A stretch of DNA of 64,000 nucleotides, taken from Polyangium sp. y55x31 (GTDB lineage: Bacteria; Myxococcota_A; Polyangia; Polyangiales; Polyangiaceae). Below, piece by piece: positions 34,874-43,287 of this stretch (positions are counted from its first letter, which is position 1; each line of letters opens with the position of its first letter). The position numbers and the translations under genes are program-made. The notes under the pieces are model-generated. The model worked only from the letters and a program-made list of their open reading frames with translations. It did not search any database and was not told where the DNA came from. Location: positions 62,001-126,000 of the forward strand of contig NZ_JARZHG010000026.1 in NCBI RefSeq assembly GCF_029946505.1, in the 5' to 3' direction.

Positions 34874-35308
34874 ATGACCGCCGACGAAAAGCTCACTCTA
34901 TTACGCGCAATTTTCAAGGAGTTCGCGGCCACGGGTGACCCCCGGATTCTGCTGGCGAACCTCACCGACGATGTCGTCTACAAGGTCTCGATCGGGCCAG
35001 GGACGCCTCTCAGTGGCGAGTTCCGGGGCAGGGATGGGGTCGCGGAGTATTTTCGTGTGATGCCCTCCGCGGTCGAGCACGTAGGATTCAATTATTATGA
35101 CTTCCTTGCAAACGACGAGAAGGCCGTGGTGACCGGCGACGAAACGCTGCGCGTGATGAAGAATGGTGCCGTCTTCTTCACGGAGTGGGTGGTCGTGTGC
35201 ACGTTCCGCGAAGACAAGATATGCCACATCCTGGTGGTCGAGAATCTCGGCGCGCTGAGCCAGGCATACGACGCGCCGCACGCCGGTCCACCCGCGGCGG
35301 CGTCGTGA
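34874..35308 (+). CDS. SnoaL/NTF2-like protein
   Basis: From the ATG at 34874 (AAGGAG upstream) the product has 144 residues. Its pattern is the cone-shaped alpha+beta barrel of SnoaL-like proteins: an N-terminal helix, ILLANLTDDVVYKV, GRDGVAEYF, then the long strands DEKAVVTGDETLRV and EWVVVCTFREDKICHI. Enzymes with this fold include polyketide cyclases, isomerases and hydrolases; no catalytic residues can be picked out with certainty. It has no signal peptide. The role is unknown. Confidence 0.8.
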   Translation: MTADEKLTLLRAIFKEFAATGDPRILLANLTDDVVYKVSIGPGTPLSGEFRGRDGVAEYFRVMPSAVEHVGFNYYDFLANDEKAVVTGDETLRVMKNGAVFFTEWVVVCTFREDKICHILVVENLGALSQAYDAPHAGPPAAAS

Positions 35309-35423
35309 AAAAACACCAACGGATCGTTCGCTGCTTCCGCTCCGCATGCGCGCGGAATCGCTGGTGGAATCAAGGTCGTACGCCCTGATGTGGAGCGCGG
35401 GTTGTGGTAGAATCGAGCGATCG

Positions 35424-35747
35424 ATGAGCGGCCGGAAGATCGTCCTCGACAGCACAGGTCTCGGGCCAAGCCCACATGCGGCATGTCCCCGGTGCGGCGC
35501 GGCTCTGTCTTCCGTGAACCGCGCGACGCTGCGGCCAATCGCGCACAATCTCTTTCGGTGCGCTCCGGGCCAGCATCCTCGTATATTCGAGGTTCGCTGC
35601 GGGGGGTGTCATCGCATCCTCATTGTACAGAGGAGCGATGGCAGCCTCGTGCTGGTTCCCGGGGACCAAGACGGACTCTTGCGTCAGATCCGTGAACTCG
35701 ATCGCGAAGACGTTCCAGTCGGCGGTCGTGGCAGTCACGACGACTGA
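35424..35747 (+). CDS. Small putative zinc-ribbon protein
   Basis: A 107-residue product from the ATG at 35424 has two Cys pairs (CPRCG and CGGCH) about 35 residues apart, plus a lone Cys between them, as in a zinc ribbon. The rest has charged helical segments (GDQDGLLRQIRELDREDV). The ribosome-binding site is weak, and the frame lies in a convergent context, so it might be a chance ORF. The regular Cys spacing is the main reason to keep it. Confidence 0.42.
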   Translation: MSGRKIVLDSTGLGPSPHAACPRCGAALSSVNRATLRPIAHNLFRCAPGQHPRIFEVRCGGCHRILIVQRSDGSLVLVPGDQDGLLRQIRELDREDVPVGGRGSHDD

Positions 35748-35917
35748 CTGCTTCGACCGCGCTGGGGATCAACAGACGTACGTGATCCAACCCGAAGCGG
35801 AGGCGGAGGCCGTAGACGGCCTCCACCTTGATCCCGAGCGTCGCCCGCTCCCGCTCCCGCCCGGACGTCGCCGAGCACGCCGCAATCATGAGCGGGAAAA
35901 ACCGGTGCATTCTCGCC

Positions 35918-36646
35918 TCAAGGAGGCGTGATGATCTGCGACTCGTCCTCGTTCCCGCCCACGGCGGCCCGCTTCCCGAGCCGCTCCTCGTACCAGCGAC
36001 GCGCCACTTTCCCGGCCACGTCACGACTGCCGAGCCCGAAGGCCAGCGCTGCGGCGAGCGCGATCGCGCCGAGCGTCAACGAGAACGCGAGCGTCACGAT
36101 CTCCTCGGCGATCTGCAGCTCGCGCAGTGCCATGAATGCGCCGAGCGCCAGGATGCCGGCCCGGACCGCCCCCGCTACGAGCGGTCGTTGTGAATTCGTC
36201 GTCGACGACTCGCCCGGCACGATGGGCCCGCTCGTCTCCAGCATCCGCGCGCGCACCCAGTTCCCGAACAGCAGCGCCGCGCCGAAGATCACCGCCGCCG
36301 CCAGCACGTGCGGCAAATACGCGATGATCGCCGCGATCCCCGCCGCCACCGCGCCGAGCCGCCATGCGTCGGCTGCGTACATCACTACGATGAGCATCGT
36401 CACCCAGAAGACGATCGACGCGCCCCAGCGTGATCCCTGCTCCGTTCGGTCCGCTCGCACCGCGATGCCGAGCCTATCGACCAGCCGGTCGAAGCCCACC
36501 CGGTGCAGGATCGGCCTCGCGATCGAGGCGAGCAGCCTCGCGATGAAATAGCCGACCACCAGGATGGCGAGACCCCACAGGAGATCCGGCAGAAACGCGA
36601 GGAAATCGTTCCACGCAGCCCTGAGCCAATACGTGCTCCGATCCAT
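35918..36646 (-). CDS. MscS-like membrane protein lacking an obvious C-terminal beta domain
   Basis: The product of 242 residues (ATG at 36646, GGAGGACC upstream) has about four or five hydrophobic helices. The last (ALAAALAFGLGSRDVAGKVARRW) matches the conserved small-residue pore helix and the GLGxxD/R turn of MscS/TM-helix-repeat proteins. The usual MscS beta-domain and alpha/beta vestibule are missing: only ~35 residues follow. It may be a truncated or minimal channel, or a non-conducting relative. It stands alone between convergent and divergent small genes. Confidence 0.75.
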   Translation of the reverse strand: MDRSTYWLRAAWNDFLAFLPDLLWGLAILVVGYFIARLLASIARPILHRVGFDRLVDRLGIAVRADRTEQGSRWGASIVFWVTMLIVVMYAADAWRLGAVAAGIAAIIAYLPHVLAAAVIFGAALLFGNWVRARMLETSGPIVPGESSTTNSQRPLVAGAVRAGILALGAFMALRELQIAEEIVTLAFSLTLGAIALAAALAFGLGSRDVAGKVARRWYEERLGKRAAVGGNEDESQIITPP

Positions 36647-36793
36647 GTTCGGTCCTCCGACCCGGACACGAATGCAATGCGCGGACCGCCTCGACGGTGC
36701 GTGTTTTTCCGTCCGACCGACGAAATTCGCCGGCAACGTCCGTTTTTCCGCCTGATTCCAAGCGAGCGCGGAAAACCCGAAATCGAGCCGACC

Positions 36794-37405
36794 TCAGGAG
36801 TGCGGCACGGCGGGCGCGGGCGCGGGCGGAGGTGGCTGTTGCGCAGCCATGTTGCGGCGAATGTAGAGCGCCGCGCCGGCGCCGACGAGCGCTGCCAGCA
36901 CCACCGCGAGCACCCAGATGGCCGTCGCCGGGCTGCTCGCGGGCTCGGGCCGCGAGGACACCTTCGCCGATGCAGGAGCGCTATGCGGCCCCGAATGCGG
37001 CCCCGAATGCGGCACGACGAACGCGGGCGGCGGGGCCGGGCGCGGGCTCACCGGGCCGAAGGGGGAAACCATCGGCTCGGGCGGCGCGGGGCGCTCGCCG
37101 GGCGCGAGCGGCGGACGCCCGCGGCCCGGAGAGATGCGCACGGTGGGCATACGCCGCGGATCGACGCTGCTCGCGATCGCGACCTTTCCTGTATCCGCGG
37201 ACTTCGGCGCCTGGACCGTGGGCAGCGCCGTCGGGCCCACGTAGGCGCGCGCCTCGCGCTCGCCGCCGCCGACGAGGACATTGCTCTGGTTCGGAGGGGC
37301 CGAGGGCCTGAGGACGGGGGGCGGCTCCGGCGACCCCCCAGCGCCGAACGAGGGATCGACGAGATCGCCGTCGTGCTCCGAATCCGAGGGTCTTCTCGCG
37401 CTCAT
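36794..37405 (-). CDS. Pro-rich protein with C-terminal TM segment
   Basis: This product of 203 residues (from the ATG at 37405) is low-complexity over most of its length: an acidic N-terminus (DSEHDGDLVDPSFG), a Pro/Ala-rich middle and three tandem GPHS units (~145-160). A single hydrophobic helix (~170-190, TAIWVLAVVLAALVGAGAAL) is followed by an Arg-rich stop-transfer and a short Gln/Pro tail. It is likely a tail-anchored or single-pass protein. Tandem GPHS codons (GCGGCCCCGAAT repeated) are visible in the DNA. Function is unknown; Prodigal-type starts farther upstream would extend into non-coding DNA. Confidence 0.6.
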   Translation of the reverse strand: MSARRPSDSEHDGDLVDPSFGAGGSPEPPPVLRPSAPPNQSNVLVGGGEREARAYVGPTALPTVQAPKSADTGKVAIASSVDPRRMPTVRISPGRGRPPLAPGERPAPPEPMVSPFGPVSPRPAPPPAFVVPHSGPHSGPHSAPASAKVSSRPEPASSPATAIWVLAVVLAALVGAGAALYIRRNMAAQQPPPPAPAPAVPHS

Positions 37406-37761
37406 GCGTCTCTTCACGCACCCCCTCGTCGCCGCGCTCCGCGGCGGCGCCGTCTCGACGGAAGGACGGGGGCACTTTTTGCGTATCCCAGGCCCGCGAG
37501 GCCGCCAAGGGGGTATCGCGCGCCTCCGCCACTTTCCTGCCGCCCTCGGGCGCGGCGGGACGACAGCCAACGCCTGCGGGATCGCGTTCGCCCTTCCGTC
37601 AAGCTTCCGTTGATTTTTGCTCGCTTCCCCTGCACTCTGCCATCTGGCGTCGCGCTCCCTCTACGACCACATCGGGCAACTTTGCACGGTGCGTCGTGGG
37701 GGGCCGCCGGGGCGCCGCGGCGGGGGAGCCCGCCGCTTTCGGAGCGCCGGAATCCACGGAC
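37406..37761. other. Gene-free divergent region of ~355 nt
   Basis: It lies between the Pro-rich protein and the cyclase-like protein. It is GC-rich with no convincing ORF. No clear promoter motif was identified, although promoters for both genes must lie in or near it. Confidence 0.4.
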
Positions 37762-40700
37762 ATGAACCCGCTCGTCCCCGACTTCATCCTGTACCAGGAC
37801 ACGAGGGGGAGGACCGATGGCAACTTCGCGGCGGCGGCGCTCTTCATCGACATCCCGGGCTTCACGAACCTGACGGAGAAGCTCTTCCCGCACGGTCGTG
37901 AGGGCGCCGAGATCCTCGCGGGCACGCTGCGTTTCTACTTCGACCCGCTCATCGGCGCGGTGCACGAGCTCGGCGGGATCATCGTCGGCTTCGCAGGCGA
38001 CGCGTTCACGGCCGTCTTCCCGCACTCGACGGGGCGCAACGTCGCCGAGCACGCGCTCGCCGCGGCGCTCAAGATGCGCCAGTTCTTCCTGAACCGCGCC
38101 GTCCGCGCCACGCGCTTCGGCACGTTCCCCTTCTCGTACAAGGTCGGCCTCTCGTGGGGCGCCCTCGAGTGGGGCATCGTCCGCACCTCGCCCGAGCGCG
38201 CGTACTGCTACTTCCGCGGCCCCGCGATCGACAAGTGCGCCTCGATCGAGCACCACGCCGAGAAGGGCGACATCCTCATGGATCTCGCCTTCCAGCAGCG
38301 CATCCCGGGCCGCGCCGTCACGCCCGTCGCCGAGGGCGTCCTCAAGCTCGCCGACGTCTCCGACATGCCGCTCCCGCCCGTGCCGCGCGTCCGCCCGCAG
38401 GGCGACGGCGCGCACTTCGTCCCGCCGGGCATCCGCGACATGCCGCCGCAGGGCGAGTTCCGCCACGTCACGAGCGTCTTCCTCTCGTTCGATCAGATCC
38501 CGAGCTTCGAGGAGCTCATCAAGCTCGTCGACGTCGAGGCGAGCCGCTACGGCGGCACGTTCACGGGCGTCGACTCGGGCGACAAGGGCATCAACTGCCT
38601 CATCCACTTCGGCGCGCCGATCACGCACGAGAACGACACCGAACGCGCGCTCGACTTCGCGCTCGGCATTCGCAAGAACGCGCCGAAGGGGATGCAGATC
38701 CGCGCGGGCATCACGCACGGCCTCAGGTATGCCGGCTTCAACGGCGGCACCGAACGACAGGAGTTCGCTTGCCTCGGCCCCGCGACGAACCTCGCGGCGC
38801 GCCTCATGATGAAGGCGCCGTGGAAGGAGCTCTGGTGCGACGGCGAGGTCTCCGTCCGCGCCCAGGGCACGCACCACTTCAAGCCCGCGGGGGATCATCT
38901 CTTCAAGGGCTTCGAGCAGCCGATCAGCGTCTACACCCTCGATCGCAAGCGTGTCGCCGTGCAGCGCGAGTTCCTCGCCCGCGGCCTCGTGGGGCGCGAG
39001 GAGGAGCTAAAGGCGCTCACCACGCACCTCGGCCCGATCTTCGAAGGCAGGAACGCGGGCATCGTCTACGTCGACGGCGAGCCCGGCCTCGGCAAGAGCT
39101 TCCTCGTCGACACGTACCGCCGCAGGCTCGAGGACAACAAGAAAGATCGCCCGATCCTCTGGATCGACGCGCGCTGCGATCAGACGCTCCGATCGAGCTT
39201 GAACCCCTTCGAGTACGCGCTGAAGGAGTATTTCGCGCAGTCGTCGGCGACGGGCCGCGAGGAGAAACACGTCAACTTCGACGACGCCCTCGATCACCTG
39301 ATCGATCGCCTCCCGGACAGCGAGGCCGCGCTCAAGCGCGAGCTCGAAAAGGCGCGCAGCGTCTTCGCCGCGATGATCGGCATCCGCTGGGACGGCTCGG
39401 TCTACGAGCGCATGGATCCGAAGCTCCGCTTCGCCGGCACGCTCTCCGCGCTCTCGCTCTGGCTCCGCGCCGAGAGCCTCCTCCAGCCCGTGATCTTCCA
39501 CCTCGAAGACGCGCACTGGGCCGACGGCGACTCGCTCGAAGCGATCAGCCACGTCGCGCAGGCCGTGAAGGATTGCCCCGTCGCGGTCCTCTGCACCTGC
39601 CGCCACAACGACGACGGCACGCCGTTCCGCATCGAGCTCGAAGGCAACGTCCCGCAGCACGCCGTCCCGCTCGGCCCGCTCTCGCGCGAGAAGCTGCGCG
39701 AGCTCGCCGAGGGCCTCATGGGCGGCCCCGTCTCCGAGGTCCTCGCCATGTTCCTGAGCGAAAACGCGAACGGCAATCCGTTCTTCGCGCAGGAGATCAT
39801 GACGTACTGGCTCGAAGCGAATCAGCTCGCGGGCAAGAAGAAGGAGAAGGAAGACACGGGCGTCTCGACGCCGAGCATTTTCCTCCTCCCGAACGACGTG
39901 AACAGCCTGCTCATCGCGCGGCTCGATCGCCTGGAGCCCAAGGTCAAGCGCGTCGTCCAGGCCGCCGCCACGCTCGGCCGCGAGTTCGACCTGCGCATCC
40001 TCTCGCGCATGATGGACGACGACCCGCTCCTGCCCGAGCTCGTCCGTGTCGGCGAGGAGCAGTGCATCTGGTCGCCGATTCTCGCGCATGGAGGCTACGC
40101 GCAGGCGAGCGGTGCTACGCCCCCCAACCCCCAGAGCAAAGGCCGCTACCGCTTCAGCAACGTGCTCCTGCGGAACGCGGCCTACGAGATGCAGTCCCGC
40201 GCGCGCTTGCAGGAGCTGCACCGCCGCGCGGCCGAGGCCATCGAGATCGTCCACGAGGACGACCTCACGGGGCAGCTCACCGCGCTCGGGCGCCACTGGC
40301 AACGCGCCGGACAACCCAAGCGCGCCCGCTGGTACTTCCTCGCCGGCGCGCGCAAGGCCGCGGAGCGTTACGCCCACGGCGAGGCCAAGCGCCTCTACCG
40401 CGCCTACTTCAAGCTCACGACCGAGCCCACGCTGGAGAGCGTCGTCGTGCGGTACGAGTTCGGCCGCGACGTCCTCGAGCTCCAGGGCCGGCACGAGGAG
40501 GCCATGCAGGAGCACGTGCGCGTGCTCGACGAGGCGCAAAAACTCGGCGATCGCGCCTCCGAAGCGCTCGGCCTCCTCGGCCTCGGCCGCGTCAACTGGG
40601 CGACGGGCCGCATCGAGAGCGCGCGCGCCTTCTACGAGCAGGCCCTCACGACGGCGCGCGAGGCGCAGAGCTTGTGGAACGAGGGCCTCGCGCTGAAGAG

Positions 40701-40911
40701 CCTCGCGGTCTTGCACAAGGAGCAAGGCCGCTTCGAGCTCGCGCGCACCTTCTTCGAGCAGGCCCTCGACATCGCGCGCAAGGTCGGAAATCGCCGCGAC
40801 GAGGGCAAGATCCTGGGAGACCTCGCCAGCCTGCATCACCAGCAGGGCCACGTGAACGAGGCCGTCGCCCTCCAGGAGCAGGCCCAGGCCATCGCCCGCG
40901 AGCTCGGCTGA
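37762..40911 (+). CDS. Tandem nucleotide-cyclase-homology protein with AAA/NACHT-like ATPase and TPRs
   Basis: The 1049-residue product resembles the soluble adenylyl cyclase (ADCY10) architecture. Cyclase-homology domain 1 (~25-215) keeps both metal Asp residues (FIDIPGF; GFAGDAF) but lacks the Asn/Arg pair (IDKCAS). Domain 2 (~230-400) lacks the first metal Asp (FLSFDQI) but keeps Asn and Arg (GPATNLAARLM). The two together could form one composite active site. An ATPase domain follows with Walker A GEPGLGKS (~438) and a DAHWAD Walker B. About 200 residues of TPRs close the protein. It lies upstream of a cNMP-binding SulP transporter on the same strand. Confidence 0.85.
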   Translation: MNPLVPDFILYQDTRGRTDGNFAAAALFIDIPGFTNLTEKLFPHGREGAEILAGTLRFYFDPLIGAVHELGGIIVGFAGDAFTAVFPHSTGRNVAEHALAAALKMRQFFLNRAVRATRFGTFPFSYKVGLSWGALEWGIVRTSPERAYCYFRGPAIDKCASIEHHAEKGDILMDLAFQQRIPGRAVTPVAEGVLKLADVSDMPLPPVPRVRPQGDGAHFVPPGIRDMPPQGEFRHVTSVFLSFDQIPSFEELIKLVDVEASRYGGTFTGVDSGDKGINCLIHFGAPITHENDTERALDFALGIRKNAPKGMQIRAGITHGLRYAGFNGGTERQEFACLGPATNLAARLMMKAPWKELWCDGEVSVRAQGTHHFKPAGDHLFKGFEQPISVYTLDRKRVAVQREFLARGLVGREEELKALTTHLGPIFEGRNAGIVYVDGEPGLGKSFLVDTYRRRLEDNKKDRPILWIDARCDQTLRSSLNPFEYALKEYFAQSSATGREEKHVNFDDALDHLIDRLPDSEAALKRELEKARSVFAAMIGIRWDGSVYERMDPKLRFAGTLSALSLWLRAESLLQPVIFHLEDAHWADGDSLEAISHVAQAVKDCPVAVLCTCRHNDDGTPFRIELEGNVPQHAVPLGPLSREKLRELAEGLMGGPVSEVLAMFLSENANGNPFFAQEIMTYWLEANQLAGKKKEKEDTGVSTPSIFLLPNDVNSLLIARLDRLEPKVKRVVQAAATLGREFDLRILSRMMDDDPLLPELVRVGEEQCIWSPILAHGGYAQASGATPPNPQSKGRYRFSNVLLRNAAYEMQSRARLQELHRRAAEAIEIVHEDDLTGQLTALGRHWQRAGQPKRARWYFLAGARKAAERYAHGEAKRLYRAYFKLTTEPTLESVVVRYEFGRDVLELQGRHEEAMQEHVRVLDEAQKLGDRASEALGLLGLGRVNWATGRIESARAFYEQALTTAREAQSLWNEGLALKSLAVLHKEQGRFELARTFFEQALDIARKVGNRRDEGKILGDLASLHHQQGHVNEAVALQEQAQAIARELG

Positions 40912-41036
40912 GCTCAAACGACCCCTCTCCGCGGGCGGCGACTGTGCGCTCGGGGGCGACGATGTGCGCCGCGCTTGCCAGGCGAGCCCCTGTTCGCGGA
41001 AGATGACGGCCCCCCGAGCTTCTGCCGACGACGACG

Positions 41037-43274
41037 ATGGAAGGGCAGCAGAGTCCGCCGATGCCTTCGACGCCCGCGCCCTCCATCGGGCGTGGGCTCC
41101 GTGGATCGCGCCTCCTTTCGGGCCTCTTCGCGGGCGCCATGTCGGGCACCCTCGTCGCCACGTTCAGCATCACGCTCGCGGCGCTCATTTTCTCCGGCAA
41201 CCTGACGAAATACCTGCCGGCGGGCATCGGCATGGCCCTCGCGGGATCGGCCATCATCGGCGCGATCGTCGCCCTCGGCAGCTCCTTCCGCCCCGTCATC
41301 GCCGCGCCGCAGGAGAACACGGCCGTCGTCCTCGCCCTCGTCGCTTCGGCGATCGGCAGTCACATCACGGCCAAGGGCGGCGACCCGTTTCCCACGATCG
41401 TCGCGGTCTGCTCCCTCTCCGCGCTCGTCACGGGTGGCCTCTTCCTCGTCCTCGGCGGCCTTCGACTCGGCACCCTCGTCCGCTTCATCCCGTATCCCGT
41501 CGTCGGCGGCTTCCTCGCGGGCACGGGTTGGCTCCTCTTCACGGGATCCATCTCCGTCATGGCGGGGACCGAGTTCTCGCTCGCGTCCTTGCCGCTGCTC
41601 CTCCGCGCGGAGGCGATCGTCAACTGGGTCCCGGGCCTCACGCTCGGGATCTTCTTGACGATCCTGCTCCGGCGCTACCACCACTTCCTGCTCTTGCCGG
41701 GCCTGCTCGTCTTCGCCGTCGGCATGTTCTACGGCGTCCTCTACGCGGCGGGCGGCACCGTCTCCGAGGCGCTCGATCGTGGCATGCTCCTCGGCCCCTT
41801 CCCGAGCGGCGCTCTCTGGCCGCCGATGACGCCTTCGGACGCGCTCCGCATCGACTGGGCCGAGATCGGCGCGAATTCGGGCAACCTCCTCGCGATCACC
41901 ATGCTCGCGACGATCTCGATCCTCCTCAACGCCTCGGGCCTGGAGATCGCGACCGAGCGCGAGATCGACCTCGATCGGGAGCTCCGCGCGACGGGCATCG
42001 CGAACCTCGCGGCGGGCCTCGGCTTCGGCATGGTCGGGTATCTCTCGCTCAGCGAGTCGACCTTGAACCACAAGGCCGGCGCCGAGAGCCGCGTCGCGGG
42101 CATCCTCTCCGCGTGCATCTGCGCCGCGGCCCTCTTCTTCGGCGCCTCGGTCTTCTCGTACTTCCCGAAGCCCGTCCTCGGTGGCCTGCTCGTCTTCCTC
42201 GGCGCGGGTTTCCTCCTCGAAACCCTCTACGACTCCTGGTTCCGCCTCCCGCGCGTCGAGTACGGCCTCGTCGTCATCATCCTCGTCGTCATCGCGTGGA
42301 TCGGCTTCCTCCCGGGCATCGGCGTCGGCATCGTCGTCTCGTCCGTCCTCTTCGCGGTCAACTACAGCCGCATCGATGTCATCAAGCGCGCGGCCGTCGG
42401 CTCCGATGTCCGCAGCAACGTCGAGCGCAGCGCTGGGGACGAGCTCACGCTCGAAGAGCGCGGCAAGGAGCTCTACATCCTCCAGCTCCAGGGCTACATC
42501 TTCTTCGGCACGTCCTACTCCCTGCTCAAGCGCGTGCACCACCGCATGCTCAGCGACGATCCCGCCCCCACGCGGTACGTCCTGCTCGACTTCCGCCACG
42601 TCGACGGCATCGACTCCTCGGCGGTCCTCTCCTTCGTCCGCATGCGCAAGCTCGCCGAGTCGAACGGCGTCACGGTCGTCCTCACCGACCTTCCGAGCGC
42701 CGTCAAGAAGCAGCTCGAACGGGGCGGGTTTGCCGACGGATCGAAACGCGTCCGCTTCTTCCCCGACCTCGATCACGGCCTCGAATGGGTCGAGAACCAG
42801 GTCTTGCGCGCCGCGCCGCCGAGCATGCTCCCGCCGACGAAGCTCGTCGACGAACTGGAGAACGTCTTCCGCACCCGCGAGTTCGTCTCTGGCTTCCTCC
42901 AGTACCTCGAGCGCGTCGAGGCGCCTGCGGGCTACCAGATCTACCGCCAGGGCGAGGTCTCCAAGGACCTCTACCTCATCGAGTCCGGCGAGCTCACGGC
43001 CTGGCTCGAGCTCGACGGTGGCAAGACCAAGCGCCTGCGCACGATGGGCCCGGGCACCGTCGTCGGCGAGTCGGGCCTCTACCTCGGCGCGCGCCGCTCG
43101 GCCACGGTCGTCACGCTTTGCCCCACGGTCCTCTATCGCCTCTCGCTCGACTCCCTCGAGCGCATGACGCGCGAAGCGCCGCACCTCGCGGCGTCCTTCC
43201 ATCAGTTCGTCGTTTGCCTGCTGGCCGAGCGGATGGTCCTCGCGACGGGCGCCTCGAAGACGCTCTTCAACTGA
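41037..43274 (+). CDS. SulP-type anion permease fused to STAS and cyclic-nucleotide-binding domains
   Basis: The 745-residue product has about 11-12 TM helices of the SulP/SLC26 type (~20-440). A cytoplasmic STAS domain (~480-580) has the phosphorylatable DSSAV loop. A cyclic-nucleotide-binding domain (~620-720) follows, with AGYQIYRQGEVSKDLYLIESG and GESGLYLGARRSATV as the phosphate-binding cassette. The transporter should carry an anion such as sulfate or bicarbonate, with gating by the C-terminal regulatory domains. It starts 125 nt after the cyclase-like protein, which may supply its ligand. Confidence 0.88.
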   Translation: MEGQQSPPMPSTPAPSIGRGLRGSRLLSGLFAGAMSGTLVATFSITLAALIFSGNLTKYLPAGIGMALAGSAIIGAIVALGSSFRPVIAAPQENTAVVLALVASAIGSHITAKGGDPFPTIVAVCSLSALVTGGLFLVLGGLRLGTLVRFIPYPVVGGFLAGTGWLLFTGSISVMAGTEFSLASLPLLLRAEAIVNWVPGLTLGIFLTILLRRYHHFLLLPGLLVFAVGMFYGVLYAAGGTVSEALDRGMLLGPFPSGALWPPMTPSDALRIDWAEIGANSGNLLAITMLATISILLNASGLEIATEREIDLDRELRATGIANLAAGLGFGMVGYLSLSESTLNHKAGAESRVAGILSACICAAALFFGASVFSYFPKPVLGGLLVFLGAGFLLETLYDSWFRLPRVEYGLVVIILVVIAWIGFLPGIGVGIVVSSVLFAVNYSRIDVIKRAAVGSDVRSNVERSAGDELTLEERGKELYILQLQGYIFFGTSYSLLKRVHHRMLSDDPAPTRYVLLDFRHVDGIDSSAVLSFVRMRKLAESNGVTVVLTDLPSAVKKQLERGGFADGSKRVRFFPDLDHGLEWVENQVLRAAPPSMLPPTKLVDELENVFRTREFVSGFLQYLERVEAPAGYQIYRQGEVSKDLYLIESGELTAWLELDGGKTKRLRTMGPGTVVGESGLYLGARRSATVVTLCPTVLYRLSLDSLERMTREAPHLAASFHQFVVCLLAERMVLATGASKTLFN

Positions 43275-43287
43275 AGCGACAGGCGCC

